A stretch of 64,000 bases of DNA, taken from assembly GCA_937930695.1 (NCBI GenBank), contig CALHCB010000026.1, positions 1-64,000 on the forward strand. Reading direction: 5' to 3'. This document shows positions 1 through 9,652 of this stretch, piece by piece. The DNA comes from an uncultured Acidimicrobiales bacterium. Its GTDB lineage: Bacteria > Actinomycetota > Acidimicrobiia > Acidimicrobiales > SZUA-35. The notes under the pieces were generated by a model. The model saw only the letters and a list, made by a program, of their open reading frames with translations. It was not told the DNA's origin and ran no database searches. Both the position numbers and the translations under genes were made by a program. Numbering within the stretch: position 1 is the stretch's first letter; every line of letters starts with the position of its first letter.

Positions 1-2
1 TC

Positions 3-344
3 GTCGGGTTCGCTCACTACGGGACCGAGAGCGAACCCAACCCGGATTCGAGTCAGCGTGGAGAGCTCTTCGGCTTCTACCTACATCCTGACTACTGGGG
101 AACCGGCCTGGCCGACGCGCTGATGAAACGCGTCGCCACTGACCTCGCCGAGAGCTTCTCCGAAGCGGTGCTTTGGGTCCTGAAAGACAATCCGCGTGCT
201 CGACGGTTCTATGAACGAAACGGATGGGTGGCAGGCCCCGAAGACGATTCGGTAGAGAAACTCTGGGACGGTCCAGAAATGGATGGCCTCCCAGTGTTTC
301 CAGCTCCTCTCCCAGAAATTCAACACCAAGCGACTCTGCCGTAA
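3..344 (+). CDS. GNAT family N-acetyltransferase, 5'-truncated by window edge
   Basis: Open from the window start in frame 3: VGFAHYG...GELFGFYLHPDYWGTGLADALM...NPRARRFYERNGW; GNAT acetyl-CoA loop and C-terminal motif. Confidence 0.85.
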   Translation, partial: VGFAHYGTESEPNPDSSQRGELFGFYLHPDYWGTGLADALMKRVATDLAESFSEAVLWVLKDNPRARRFYERNGWVAGPEDDSVEKLWDGPEMDGLPVFPAPLPEIQHQATLP

Positions 345-458
345 AACACGTGGCACCCCGCTGGTTCACCCGGTGCGCTCGCCGTCGTTCCGTGACGTTG
401 CAATTGGGCCGTTCCCGAGTGGTCGTTCGCCGACCGGAGTCGTGATTCCGGGCGCGCG

Positions 459-758
459 TTGTCGAGTGGCCGAACGGACATAAAGTCTCAGCAGCCGAGG
501 TCCGACGCCGTCCACCTTTGGAAGGTGCTCCGAGACCTGTCGCCGAACGCAGCCGGCGCCCTTTTCATGACACTCGGGTCTCTCGCCGCTGTCGGCAATG
601 ATGCCCTTGTACGAGTCGGCATCGAAGACGGCGTCGGTGTCTACCAGGCCCTCTTCTTGCGAGGAGGCGGGATGATCGTCATCTTGTTCGCTGCAAGCTG
701 GATGCGGCGCGCGCGTTTCTCCCGCAGCTACCACCCGGGCAGCCTTTCGGCTGTGTGA
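459..758 (+). pseudogene. Truncated EamA/DMT-type transporter N-terminal fragment
   Basis: 99-aa ORF with GALFMTLGSLAAVGNDALVRVGIEDGVGVYQALFLRGGGMIVILFAASW, resembling only the first two TM helices of EamA proteins, then stops. Confidence 0.45.
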
Positions 759-823
759 ACGATCAGAGCGGGGCCGCCTGAAATCGGACGGCTGCTCGAA
801 CCCCGAGAAGTACCATTGGCTCC

Positions 824-1369
824 ATGGGGACAGTCGATGTCAGGGTCCTGACAGCTGGCGATATCGGGTTGTTGCGGGAGATCGATCGTCGCGAGCAGCT
901 CGAGGTCGAATACACAGTTAAGAGCGGAAGGCTCGTCTCCTCCACGACCGCCAGGTGCGTGCTTCCATGGGATCCGTCTGGCTCAGGCGACCATAGTGTG
1001 AGTCGCCTCATCGCGTTCTGCAGCCCACACCTGGATCAGGGAGCGCAGCTCTTCGGGGCCTTCGACGAGGATGCGATCGTCGGGATGGCGCTCGTGGAGC
1101 CGTCGCTGCGGCCCGGTCTCGGATGGCTCGCTCTCCTGCACGTGTCGAATGGTCGGCGACGTGGTGGCGTCGGTCAGGCGCTGTGGACCGAGGCACTATC
1201 CGTCACTCGGAAGTCTGGCGCCAGCGCGATGTACGTATCGGCTACGCCAACTGGGTCGGCCGTGCAGTTCTATCTCAAGCAGGGATGCCAGCTCGCTGGG
1301 CCTGACGAGGTCGTCCCAGAGCTTTTCAAGTTGGAGCCCGACGATGTGCACTTGGTGTGCGTCCTCTAG
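824..1369 (+). CDS. GNAT family N-acetyltransferase
   Basis: 181 aa; LLHVSNGRRRGGVGQALWTEAL and AVQFYLKQGCQLAG match GNAT motifs. Confidence 0.75.
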   Translation: MGTVDVRVLTAGDIGLLREIDRREQLEVEYTVKSGRLVSSTTARCVLPWDPSGSGDHSVSRLIAFCSPHLDQGAQLFGAFDEDAIVGMALVEPSLRPGLGWLALLHVSNGRRRGGVGQALWTEALSVTRKSGASAMYVSATPTGSAVQFYLKQGCQLAGPDEVVPELFKLEPDDVHLVCVL

Positions 1370-1489
1370 CCCCCCCCAGCCGCTGCGTTCGTCAACTGGA
1401 ACTTGCGTCAGTTGGCGCCGCGTAGACGAGTGAACGCAGGCGCAAACGATCGCACGCAGGAATGGACCTACGCCTGGCTGTTGAAGGCG

Positions 1490-2086
1490 TCAATCTGCTT
1501 CGCCCGTTGTGCTCTCCGAGTGGGCTGTGACGAAGGTGAGCAAACGCTCGATGATTTGGCGGCCGGCGACCGGGTCGTAGTCCGAGGCGCTGTAGTCGGT
1601 GATGAGATGCCCAGAACCTGGGTAGAGGAACAGCTGGCCATCCGGGGCAGCGCCCGCGACCTGATGGGCAGCGTCGAGGTCCTCCGCGGCGAACGGGTCT
1701 GCCTCGACGAGGTGGACCTGGACAGCGACCTCGTCGGGCCAGACCTCGCCGAACATCGACAGCGGCACAGCGCCGTGGCACAGCACCGCGCCCACCACGC
1801 CGGGGCGGGTTTGTGCGATCTTCTGGGCCGGTAACACACCCAGCGAGAAACCAATCACCACCAGCTCGCCGTCGAACCCTTCGGCGGTAGCGACCCCGCG
1901 GTCAATGATCGTGTCGAAGCCGACTTGTTCGGCGTGGGCGACTCCGGCCGCGACGGTGTCAAAGGTGGCGCCGTTGTAGAGGTCGGGCACCGTCACCTGA
2001 TGGCCCGCAGCGCGCAGCTCGTCGGCGATCGCCGCGATCCCAGGTGTCAACCCGAGGGCATGGTGGAGCAGCAGCACGTGAGTCAT
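1490..2086 (-). CDS. Dienelactone hydrolase family alpha/beta hydrolase
   Basis: 198 aa; LLLHHALGLTPGIAAIADELRAAGHQVTVPDLYNG...VVIGFSLGV...PGSGHLITD. Confidence 0.8.
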   Translation of the reverse strand: MTHVLLLHHALGLTPGIAAIADELRAAGHQVTVPDLYNGATFDTVAAGVAHAEQVGFDTIIDRGVATAEGFDGELVVIGFSLGVLPAQKIAQTRPGVVGAVLCHGAVPLSMFGEVWPDEVAVQVHLVEADPFAAEDLDAAHQVAGAAPDGQLFLYPGSGHLITDYSASDYDPVAGRQIIERLLTFVTAHSESTTGEAD

Positions 2087-2113
2087 CGTTTGTCCCCTCG
2101 GGGTCGAGCAGGT

Positions 2114-2920
2114 TCAGGCGTTTGCGATAGCCAGGATGTGATTGCTGAGACCGATGATGCTCCGATCTTCTTCCACACCGCGTAGTAGGTCTAGCAAATC
2201 CTGGCGGGTCGACTCATCGTCGAGACGCCCCTGAAACTCGTCAGCAAACCCCGCCATGCCCTCCACGCCGATAATGCGGTCGAGGACCACGCCAGCATCG
2301 CGTGCTTCCCCCGCAATCTCATCGGGGTGGTGGAAGTAGGCGGTGGTGAACAGCCCCTCGACATTGTCGGGGTTGCGGTGCTGCCCATCGCGAAGGTCCG
2401 AAGCAACGATGTCGACAATGCCAGGCTCGGAGAGTTTGTCTCGAATCAACATGTCGTGAAGAGATGCAAAGCGTGAGATCACCGCGGCGACTATCAGGCC
2501 GCCAGTGCTGCACACCCGCTCGGCCTCAGCCCACACAGCGACACGGTCAGCCCGTTCGGGCAAGTGGTAAAGCGGCCCGAGCAAGAGCACGACATCGGTC
2601 GAATCGTCGGGTTCGTCAAGAGCACGAGCATCACCAAGCTTCGCTGCAAGCGAACCATTCACGGGTGTGATCTTCGAGGCAGCGTCGACGTGCCGAGGAA
2701 CAGGGTCGATCAGGGTGACTTCATGGCCCTGCTCGGCCAGCCACTCGGCGTACACACCTGCTCCGCCTCCAACATCCAGCACTCGAAGGCGTCCGGGCGG
2801 AAGACACCGAGACAACACGTCGGTTGTTCGGAGGAACTCGATCTGGTTATTCGCCTTGGTCAGCCGCCCTGATTCGTCGTATCGGTTTTGGTAGAAGTCG
2901 ACCACATCGTTGGCATCCAT
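2114..2920 (-). CDS. Class I SAM-dependent methyltransferase
   Basis: RVLDVGGGAGVYAEWLAEQGHEVTLIDPVPRHV...DVVLLLGPLYHLPERADRV; start taken at MDANDVVDFY. Confidence 0.85.
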   Translation of the reverse strand: MDANDVVDFYQNRYDESGRLTKANNQIEFLRTTDVLSRCLPPGRLRVLDVGGGAGVYAEWLAEQGHEVTLIDPVPRHVDAASKITPVNGSLAAKLGDARALDEPDDSTDVVLLLGPLYHLPERADRVAVWAEAERVCSTGGLIVAAVISRFASLHDMLIRDKLSEPGIVDIVASDLRDGQHRNPDNVEGLFTTAYFHHPDEIAGEARDAGVVLDRIIGVEGMAGFADEFQGRLDDESTRQDLLDLLRGVEEDRSIIGLSNHILAIANA

Positions 2921-3002
2921 TGCTCGAAGGTAGACCACCCGCCCGAAATCACGACTCCGACCATCCACAGCCAACCGCAGACTTGGCCCACACCGTCGAG
3001 CC

Positions 3003-3800
3003 TCAGCTGTTGATACGACAGGTCGTGAGCGTGAACACGATCGGTCGGGTGACTTCGCCGCCGAATTGTTCGTTCGCAACGGCAATGAGCGCGGCCAACA
3101 TTGCTTCTCGGTCATCAGTCGACAACGACTGCGTGCCCGAGTAGGTGCGCAACAGTTTCTCGTAGTTGGCAGTCGAATAGGTGAGATCTCGTCGTACCTT
3201 CAGCACCGAAACGTCCGCGCATCTTGCGTCCGCCTCCATCACGGACTGCATCGCGGGTTCCAGCACCTCGGCCGTCGGGGGCACCGCAGCGCGGGCCCGC
3301 CCAAACTTGGCGTAAATCGGATTGACCACATCGAAGTAGCCCTTGTCGGCGGCATCGTCGACCTGGTTCGTGTCGATGATGGCGAGCACGCCACCGGGAG
3401 CCAGAACCTCAGCGGGCCGATCGATCTTCGCCGCATCGCTGATCCAGTGGTAGCAGGTGGCAGCAACGACTGCATCGGCCTGTGGCGACGTCACGGGCAA
3501 GGTCTCGAAATCACCGATCTGGACGTCCAGGCCATCGAAATCGGAGAGGCGTCGGAGCAAGCTCGCTGCAAGCTGAGCCCCCAACTCGATCGCTTGCACC
3601 GAGGCTCCGTTTCGGAGGAGTGCCTCGGTGGCTTGGCCGGTTCCTGGGCCAACCTCGACAATGTGTGGAGCGTTGGGAAGGAGTGAGAAAAGCTGCTCGA
3701 ACAGTTCGTCGGGATACGTCGGGCGAACCTCGGTATAGAGCTCGGGCACCCGGTCAAAGCCGAGGCGAATGTCGTCGGTCACGTTCCCAGTCTGCCGCAT
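3003..3800 (-). CDS. Class I SAM-dependent methyltransferase
   Basis: HIVEVGPGTGQATEALLRNGASVQAIELGAQLA...VVAATCYHWI; start taken at MRQTGNVTDD. Confidence 0.8.
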   Translation of the reverse strand: MRQTGNVTDDIRLGFDRVPELYTEVRPTYPDELFEQLFSLLPNAPHIVEVGPGTGQATEALLRNGASVQAIELGAQLAASLLRRLSDFDGLDVQIGDFETLPVTSPQADAVVAATCYHWISDAAKIDRPAEVLAPGGVLAIIDTNQVDDAADKGYFDVVNPIYAKFGRARAAVPPTAEVLEPAMQSVMEADARCADVSVLKVRRDLTYSTANYEKLLRTYSGTQSLSTDDREAMLAALIAVANEQFGGEVTRPIVFTLTTCRINS

Positions 3801-3862
3801 GACCCATGCACCGATCAGGCTGCCGCCTTGCAGGTGGCGTGGACCGCCCCCATGATCAACCG

Positions 3863-5017
3863 GTGGATAACGACACTGCCGACCAGATGATCGAGACGCT
3901 GGCGAAGTTCGTCGACAACGACGTGACGCCGAACGTTGCCGAGTTCGAGTTGGTCGACGCCTACCCAACTGCCATGGTCGAACAACTCCGAGATTTCGGC
4001 TTGTTCGGCGCGACCATCCCGGAAGAGTTCGGCGGCCTCGGGCTCAATGCATCGACATATGCCCGGGTGATCGAAGAACTGTCGAGAGGCTGGATGTCGC
4101 TCGCGGGAGTCATCAACAGCCACTTGATTTGCGCCCAGCTGATCTACAAGTTCGGTACCGATGAGCAGCGATCGACGTGGCTTCCCGAAATGGCCGCAGG
4201 CGACCGACGAGGCTGCTTCTCGCTCTCCGAACCCGACTCAGGGAGCGATGCCGCTGCCCTCCGTTGCAAGGCGCGCAAGGACGGCGATGAGTGGGTCATC
4301 GATGGCACAAAGATGTGGGTCACGAACGGTGAGCGGGCCAGCATCGTTGCCCTCCTGGCCCGCACCGAAGATGACCAGATCAGCTGCTTTCTCGTCGACA
4401 AGAAGCCCGGACCCGATGGCGATGGCGGCATCTCGATCTCCAAACACATCGACAAGCTCGGCTACCGAGGCCTCGAGACCGTTGAGATGAGCTACGTCGA
4501 TCACCGCATCCCGGCTGACCGTTTGTTGGGCGGGCCCGATGGCCAAGGCCAAGGGTTCCGTTGGGCGCTCGCCGCTCTCGAACTGGGTCGAATCAACGTG
4601 GCTGCTCGGGGCGTCGGGGTGGCACAAGCTGCGTTCGACGCCGCCATGGCCTACGCCCAACAACGAGAAGCGTTCGGTCGCCCGATCGCCCAACACCAGG
4701 CAATCGGCTTCAAGCTCGCGGAGATGGCCACCAAACTCCACGCCGCCCGCCTCATGGTCACCGACGCCGCTCGTCGGGTCGACGCTGGCGAGCGAGCGGA
4801 CGTCGAAGCTGGCATGGCCAAACTCTTTGCCTCCGAGACTGCGGCCGATCTGGCGCTCGAGGCGATGCGGATCCACGGCGGCAACGGCTTCACGACCGAG
4901 TATCCCGTCGAACGGTTGTACCGAGATGCCCCGCTCATGATCATTGGCGAGGGCACCAGCGAGATTCAGAAGCTCGTGATCTCCCGAGCCCTGCTTGCTC
5001 GGGCAAGCGAGACATGA
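3863..5017 (+). CDS. Acyl-CoA dehydrogenase
   Basis: Acyl-CoA DH signatures: CFSLSEPDSGSDAAAL, YAQQREAFGRPIAQHQ, IHGGNGFTTEYPVERLYRDAPLMIIGEGTSEIQ. Start probably GTG 3863 (ORF opens at 3806). Confidence 0.93.
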   Translation: MDNDTADQMIETLAKFVDNDVTPNVAEFELVDAYPTAMVEQLRDFGLFGATIPEEFGGLGLNASTYARVIEELSRGWMSLAGVINSHLICAQLIYKFGTDEQRSTWLPEMAAGDRRGCFSLSEPDSGSDAAALRCKARKDGDEWVIDGTKMWVTNGERASIVALLARTEDDQISCFLVDKKPGPDGDGGISISKHIDKLGYRGLETVEMSYVDHRIPADRLLGGPDGQGQGFRWALAALELGRINVAARGVGVAQAAFDAAMAYAQQREAFGRPIAQHQAIGFKLAEMATKLHAARLMVTDAARRVDAGERADVEAGMAKLFASETAADLALEAMRIHGGNGFTTEYPVERLYRDAPLMIIGEGTSEIQKLVISRALLARASET

Positions 5018-5718
5018 AGCCTCGCCTGGCCAAGATCCTTGCCATCGTCGCCGGACTCGGTGTGTTGGCGTTGGCCGGGCTCTTCTTCTTTCTCAACTTC
5101 ATTCGCGACGACGCTCCGCCGGAGTTCTCGCTGCGCACCGAGGAAGAGTTGGCGGCGACGACCACAACCCAAGCCGCGGAGGAGTTCGACGGCATCAATG
5201 GCCCGTGGGTCGTCGGCACAGGCTCTCAGGCCGGCTATCGAGTTGTCGAGGACTTCGTCGGCGGAGCCCAGGACTTCGAAGCCGTCGGAAGAACCTCCGA
5301 GGTCACCGGCAGCCTCACGATCGACGGCACCGTGGTGACGACGGCGGAGTTCGTGGTGGACGTCGCGTCGATCACGAGCGATAGCGACAATCGCGACACG
5401 CAGTTCCGCAACCGGGTGATGAAGCCGGAGGAGTTTCCTCAGTCGGTCTTCGTCCTGACCTCTCCGCTCGACTTCGGGTCGGTGCCAGAGGACGGAGTCG
5501 AAATTTCGGTCGCAGGTGAGGGAGATCTCACGTTGCGAGACGTCACTCGGTCGGTCCCGGTGGCTATCACGGCCCGACTGATCGGCGCAGAGATCGAGGT
5601 CGTCGGATCGATCGACGTGTTGTTCTCTGACTTCGGTATCGACAACCCAACGGTGGAGCGGCTGATCATCGTGCGCGACGAGGGCAAGGTTGAGTTCCAA
5701 CTGATCTTCCGGCGCTAG
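5014..5718 (+). CDS. YceI family protein with N-terminal membrane anchor
   Basis: MKPRLAKILAIVAGLGVLALAGLFFFLNF anchor, then AGYRVVEDFVGG...VTGSLTIDG...DVASITSDSDNRDTQFRN...FVLTS. ATGA overlap with the upstream gene. Confidence 0.88.
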   Translation: MKPRLAKILAIVAGLGVLALAGLFFFLNFIRDDAPPEFSLRTEEELAATTTTQAAEEFDGINGPWVVGTGSQAGYRVVEDFVGGAQDFEAVGRTSEVTGSLTIDGTVVTTAEFVVDVASITSDSDNRDTQFRNRVMKPEEFPQSVFVLTSPLDFGSVPEDGVEISVAGEGDLTLRDVTRSVPVAITARLIGAEIEVVGSIDVLFSDFGIDNPTVERLIIVRDEGKVEFQLIFRR

Positions 5719-5855
5719 CCGAGGGTACGCGAGGCCGACGCGCCCGGACCTCGAATGGGGGGCGCGGTGTAAGCGATCTCGCCCACTTGGGTGAGCGTGC
5801 CGTCCCCGCATTGTCAGAGTGGTGGAGAGGCCTGGTAGAACGACGTGATCCCATC

Positions 5856-7082
5856 ATGGAAGTGCGAGACCTGATGTCTGTGTCCCTTTCGTTGAGCGAC
5901 GTGATCGTCGTCGGCAACAGTTCTGACAATCCGTTCGCCATCGATGTGGCCTTTGCCATGGGGCAAGTGGAGGACATTGCTGACGTCATCAGTATGAAGT
6001 CCTTCGCCAACACAGAGTTCTGCCCCCGGTTCATCAACGACGAGCACGACCTCTCCGCAATCGGCGATCAGCTCGACGGCAAGACGGTGGTGATTGTGAG
6101 TACGTCGAGCCTCGCCATCGGTCGAAACTCGTTGGCCATGCGCAACCTGTTGATCGCTCGAGCGGCGAAGGACAACGGTGCCGCGGCAGTCGTGTTGATC
6201 GAGCCCGACCTGTACTACTCCGCCCAGGATCGTGGCCCCCGACCTGATCAGGGTGTCACCCATTTCGAGCGCGATATTGCGGATCGCAAGAAGTTCGACG
6301 GACAACCATTCTCATCACGGCTCTACGCCGAAATGCTCAGGGTGGCGGGCGTTGACCGGGTGGTCACGGTGCACAACCACTCCACCGCCGTCCAAGCCGA
6401 GTTCGCCGACGTCTTCGAGGGTCGGTTCCACAACCTGATTCCGTATGACCTCTATGCCGACTACCTCCGTCAGGCCACGATTGTTGATTACGGGCCGACC
6501 GGTGAAGGCCTCGCGTTGTGCGCTCCTGACAAGGGGGCCCGTGATTTCGTGCGGACCATGTACGAGACGTTGGGTCTCCCCGATGCCAAGTTCATCATGC
6601 TCGACAAGGAACGCACCGGCGAACGCCAGGTCGAGATCACGCTGCACAGCGAGAGCGATAGCGCCTTCGACGAGATCGAAGGACACGACATCGTGTTGTT
6701 CGATGACATGGTTCGCACCGGCTCCACCGTCGTGAAGTCCTGCCAGTTCCTCAGGCAGGTCAAGCCGAACAAGACCGTGTTCGCCGTAAGCCACTTCTAC
6801 GCCAGCGATGAAGGCCGAGCGAAGATGGCCAACAAGGCGATCGACGAGATCCTCACGCTGAACACGATCCCAACCGTGCTCAATCGTGACGTTCAAGGGC
6901 GCCTCCGCAAGAAGATGGTCGTGCTCAAGATCGAGCAGTGGTTGGCCCGAAACCTGGCCGAGATTCTCGAACTGCCCGTCGTCGAGCGCGACAGTCAGTA
7001 TCAGATCGACATGTCGTCAAAGAACCCGCGGTTCAAAGAGAAGATCTGGTCGAACAACGAACTCGCCCGCCTTCGCGACTGA
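5856..7082 (+). CDS. Divergent ribose-phosphate pyrophosphokinase-like protein (PRPP synthetase family)
   Basis: PRPP-binding loop DIVLFDDMVRTGSTVVKSC, N-terminal PRPS-like MSVSLSLSDVIVVGNSSDNPFA, LYYSAQDRGPRPDQG region. A canonical prs exists at 34247-35236. Confidence 0.7.
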   Translation: MEVRDLMSVSLSLSDVIVVGNSSDNPFAIDVAFAMGQVEDIADVISMKSFANTEFCPRFINDEHDLSAIGDQLDGKTVVIVSTSSLAIGRNSLAMRNLLIARAAKDNGAAAVVLIEPDLYYSAQDRGPRPDQGVTHFERDIADRKKFDGQPFSSRLYAEMLRVAGVDRVVTVHNHSTAVQAEFADVFEGRFHNLIPYDLYADYLRQATIVDYGPTGEGLALCAPDKGARDFVRTMYETLGLPDAKFIMLDKERTGERQVEITLHSESDSAFDEIEGHDIVLFDDMVRTGSTVVKSCQFLRQVKPNKTVFAVSHFYASDEGRAKMANKAIDEILTLNTIPTVLNRDVQGRLRKKMVVLKIEQWLARNLAEILELPVVERDSQYQIDMSSKNPRFKEKIWSNNELARLRD

Positions 7083-7180
7083 CTTTGCGCAGCGGTTGAC
7101 CATTACTCTGCCTTCATGATCGAGAACGAGGGTGTGAGGCAGAGCGAGTCAGATGTGCTCGGAACCCCCGCCAACGTCGG

Positions 7181-7570
7181 GTGAGCGGCACTCCGAAAGC
7201 GCCGGCTATCCGCGTGGACAAATGGCTGTGGGCGGTCCGCGTTTTCAAGTCTCGCTCCGGGGCCAACGACGCATGTACGACGGGCCGAGTGCAGGTCGGA
7301 GAAGAAGCCGCCAAACCCGCAACCAAGATCAAGGTCGGCGACACCATCACGATCCGGCGAAAGGATCGAACGCTCATTCTCAAGGTCGAAAAGCTCCTGG
7401 AGAAGCGCGTGTCGGCAGCCCTCGCGGCTGAAGCGTACGAAGACTTTTCACCGCCCGTGATCGACACGTCCGACCCGCTTGAAGCAGCTGCTGGTCGGCG
7501 AGAGCGGGGGAGCGGGCGGCCAACAAAACGAGACCGACGAGAGATTCAGAAGATGAAAGGCCGCAAGTGA
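7181..7570 (+). CDS. S4-domain RNA-binding protein (Hsp15-like)
   Basis: RVDKWLWAVRVFKSRSGANDACTTGRVQVGEEAAKPATKIKVGDTITIRR. Confidence 0.88.
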   Translation: MSGTPKAPAIRVDKWLWAVRVFKSRSGANDACTTGRVQVGEEAAKPATKIKVGDTITIRRKDRTLILKVEKLLEKRVSAALAAEAYEDFSPPVIDTSDPLEAAAGRRERGSGRPTKRDRREIQKMKGRK

Positions 7571-9636
7571 GCGACCAGAACAGCAGCGATCTGAACAGCA
7601 CCGAGATCAAGAACGTCATTGGCGCATGTCCACTCGACTGCCCGGACGGGTGCAGTTGGGTTGTGACGGTCGAGAACGGAACGGCCACCAAGTTGCGGGG
7701 CAACCCCGACCATCCCTTCACCCAGGGCGGGCTCTGCAAGAAGGTCAACCCCTGGCTCACCTACGCCGAGGATCCCTCCCGGTTGTTGAGCCCCCTTCGG
7801 CGAACTGGGCCGAAGGGCAGCGGCGAGTTCGAAGAAATCACTTGGGAGGAAGCGCTCGCCGAGATCGCCGAACGTCTCACCGACGTGAAAGATCGGCTCG
7901 GCGGCGAAGCGATCTGGCCGTTCGCGGGCACCGGCAATGTTGGCTGGTTGCACGGGGCTTCGTCGTTCGGAAGTACGCGGTTGTGGAACGCGCTCGGCGC
8001 ATCCGGTCACTCGGTCAGCATCTGTTCGATCAGTGGACACGTGGGCCTCAGCTACACCTCAGCCATCGCAGCCACCTATGACATTGAGGCGATCGCCGGC
8101 GCTGGCGTCGTGCTCCTGTGGGGCTCGAACCCCCTCGTCACCAACCAGCACACGTGGCCTTTCATCGAGGGTGCGAGGGAGGCTGGTGCTGAGATCGTGG
8201 TGATCGATCCGGTTCGTACCCGGACAGCAGAACGAGCCGATCACCACCTTGCACCTCTGCCGGGAACCGATGGCGCGCTCGCCTTTGGGCTGTGTCGAGC
8301 CATTCTCGATGCCGGAGGAGCCGACCTCGGCTACTTGGCCTCGCACACCTCCGGCTGGGATGAGTTCCGAGCCGAACTCGAAACGTGGACCGTTGCACGA
8401 GCGGCGGCGGAGTGTGGCATTGACGAAACCACGATCAGCGAACTCGGTCGACTCATCGCTGACCGGGCGCCGCTCGCCATCAAGATGGGTCAGGGCATGC
8501 AACGCCACGCCCATGGAGGGCAGACCGCTCGAATCGTCTCCTGCCTCCCGGCCATCACTGGCGCGTACGGTCATGAGTCGGGTGGTCTGAGCTACTCGAC
8601 CGGATCGCAATACATGCTCAACAGCGTGGCAGGACAGCGACCCGACCTTCGTCCCGACGGTCATGGACGAGTCCTTGCCATGACGAACCTCGGCCACAAT
8701 CTTGTTGAGCTCAATGACCCGCCGGTCCAAGCCCTGATCGTCTGTGGCGCCAACCCGATGGTGTCGAACCCTGAAACGGATCTCGTTCGCCAGGGTCTGA
8801 GCCGCGACGATCTCTTCACGGTCGTTATCGATGTGTTCGCAACTGAAACTGTTGACTACGCCGACATCGTGCTGCCCTCAACGATGCAACACGAGCAGAA
8901 TGAACTCAACGATTCTTTCGCCCACCTGTACGTCAATTGGAACGAGCAAGCCGTTGAGCCGCCGGGTCTATGTTTGCCCCACACCGAGATTCTGCGACGC
9001 TTGGCTCGCGCCCTTGAGCTGACCGAACCCGCGCTCTATGCGACCGATGACGAGCTCGCAGAGGCGCTGCTCGACCAACCGTCGTTCCGGGAAGCCGGAA
9101 TCACGCTGGACACGTTGCGACGCGATGGCTTTGCCCGACTTCCGCAGGCCCGCGGCGGGTTCCGCCCGGTGGCTGACCGGTTTCCGACCGCCTCGGGAAC
9201 ATTCGAATTTGTTTCGGAGCGGGCCGAACGCGAACACCACGGTCGACTTCCGAACTATCGCCCACCCGCCGAGACGCACGCACCAGCTGTCGGGCACTAC
9301 GTACTCGTGGCGAATGGCAGCGATCATCATGTCAACTCAGTGTTTGCGGGCACCGAGCGGGTGCGTTCGGTGGCGAGCGCTCCGCCGGTGATCATTCATG
9401 CAGACGATGCCCTCCGAGATGGACTCATCGATGGCGATCAGGTCGAGGTCCGCAACGAGCGAGGCTCATTCAAGGCCGTGCTCCGAATCGGTTCAGCAGC
9501 CCGGCCAGGTGTGGCGTCGATGACCAAGGGCTGGTGGGGTCAGGGCGTGAACGCCACCGTGATCGAGCGTGACAGCGATATGGGGCGCGGTGCCGTCTTC
9601 CACGACAACCGAGTGGAGATCGTCGCCGCAAGCTGA
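7567..9636 (+). CDS. Molybdopterin-dependent oxidoreductase (formate dehydrogenase-like / DMSO reductase superfamily)
   Basis: N-terminal [4Fe-4S] cysteines ACPLDCPDGCSW...GGLCKKV; LLWGSNPLVTNQHTW; IVCGANPMVSNPET; C-terminal molydopterin-binding HVNSVFAG...DGDQVEVRNERG. 4-bp overlap with the S4 gene. Confidence 0.9.
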   Translation: MSDQNSSDLNSTEIKNVIGACPLDCPDGCSWVVTVENGTATKLRGNPDHPFTQGGLCKKVNPWLTYAEDPSRLLSPLRRTGPKGSGEFEEITWEEALAEIAERLTDVKDRLGGEAIWPFAGTGNVGWLHGASSFGSTRLWNALGASGHSVSICSISGHVGLSYTSAIAATYDIEAIAGAGVVLLWGSNPLVTNQHTWPFIEGAREAGAEIVVIDPVRTRTAERADHHLAPLPGTDGALAFGLCRAILDAGGADLGYLASHTSGWDEFRAELETWTVARAAAECGIDETTISELGRLIADRAPLAIKMGQGMQRHAHGGQTARIVSCLPAITGAYGHESGGLSYSTGSQYMLNSVAGQRPDLRPDGHGRVLAMTNLGHNLVELNDPPVQALIVCGANPMVSNPETDLVRQGLSRDDLFTVVIDVFATETVDYADIVLPSTMQHEQNELNDSFAHLYVNWNEQAVEPPGLCLPHTEILRRLARALELTEPALYATDDELAEALLDQPSFREAGITLDTLRRDGFARLPQARGGFRPVADRFPTASGTFEFVSERAEREHHGRLPNYRPPAETHAPAVGHYVLVANGSDHHVNSVFAGTERVRSVASAPPVIIHADDALRDGLIDGDQVEVRNERGSFKAVLRIGSAARPGVASMTKGWWGQGVNATVIERDSDMGRGAVFHDNRVEIVAAS

Positions 9637-9652
9637 GTTGTCAGGATCGATC

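Noticed and set aside
1370-1377. C8 homopolymer after the GNAT stop
   Set aside because: Probably a simple homopolymer; only relevant as a sequencing-error risk.
1403-1834. 143-aa plus-strand ORF opposite the dienelactone hydrolase
   Set aside because: Translation is non-protein-like; the hydrolase frame has clear motifs.
4238-5811. Minus-strand ORFs (212 and 281 aa) antisense to acyl-CoA dehydrogenase and YceI
   Set aside because: Composition resembles mirrored codon bias, no motifs, covered by well-supported genes.
5814-6896. Minus-strand ORFs opposite the PRPP-synthetase-like gene
   Set aside because: No recognisable domain; shadow ORFs.
8059-8730. 223-aa minus-strand ORF in the molybdopterin oxidoreductase
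   Set aside because: Antisense shadow.
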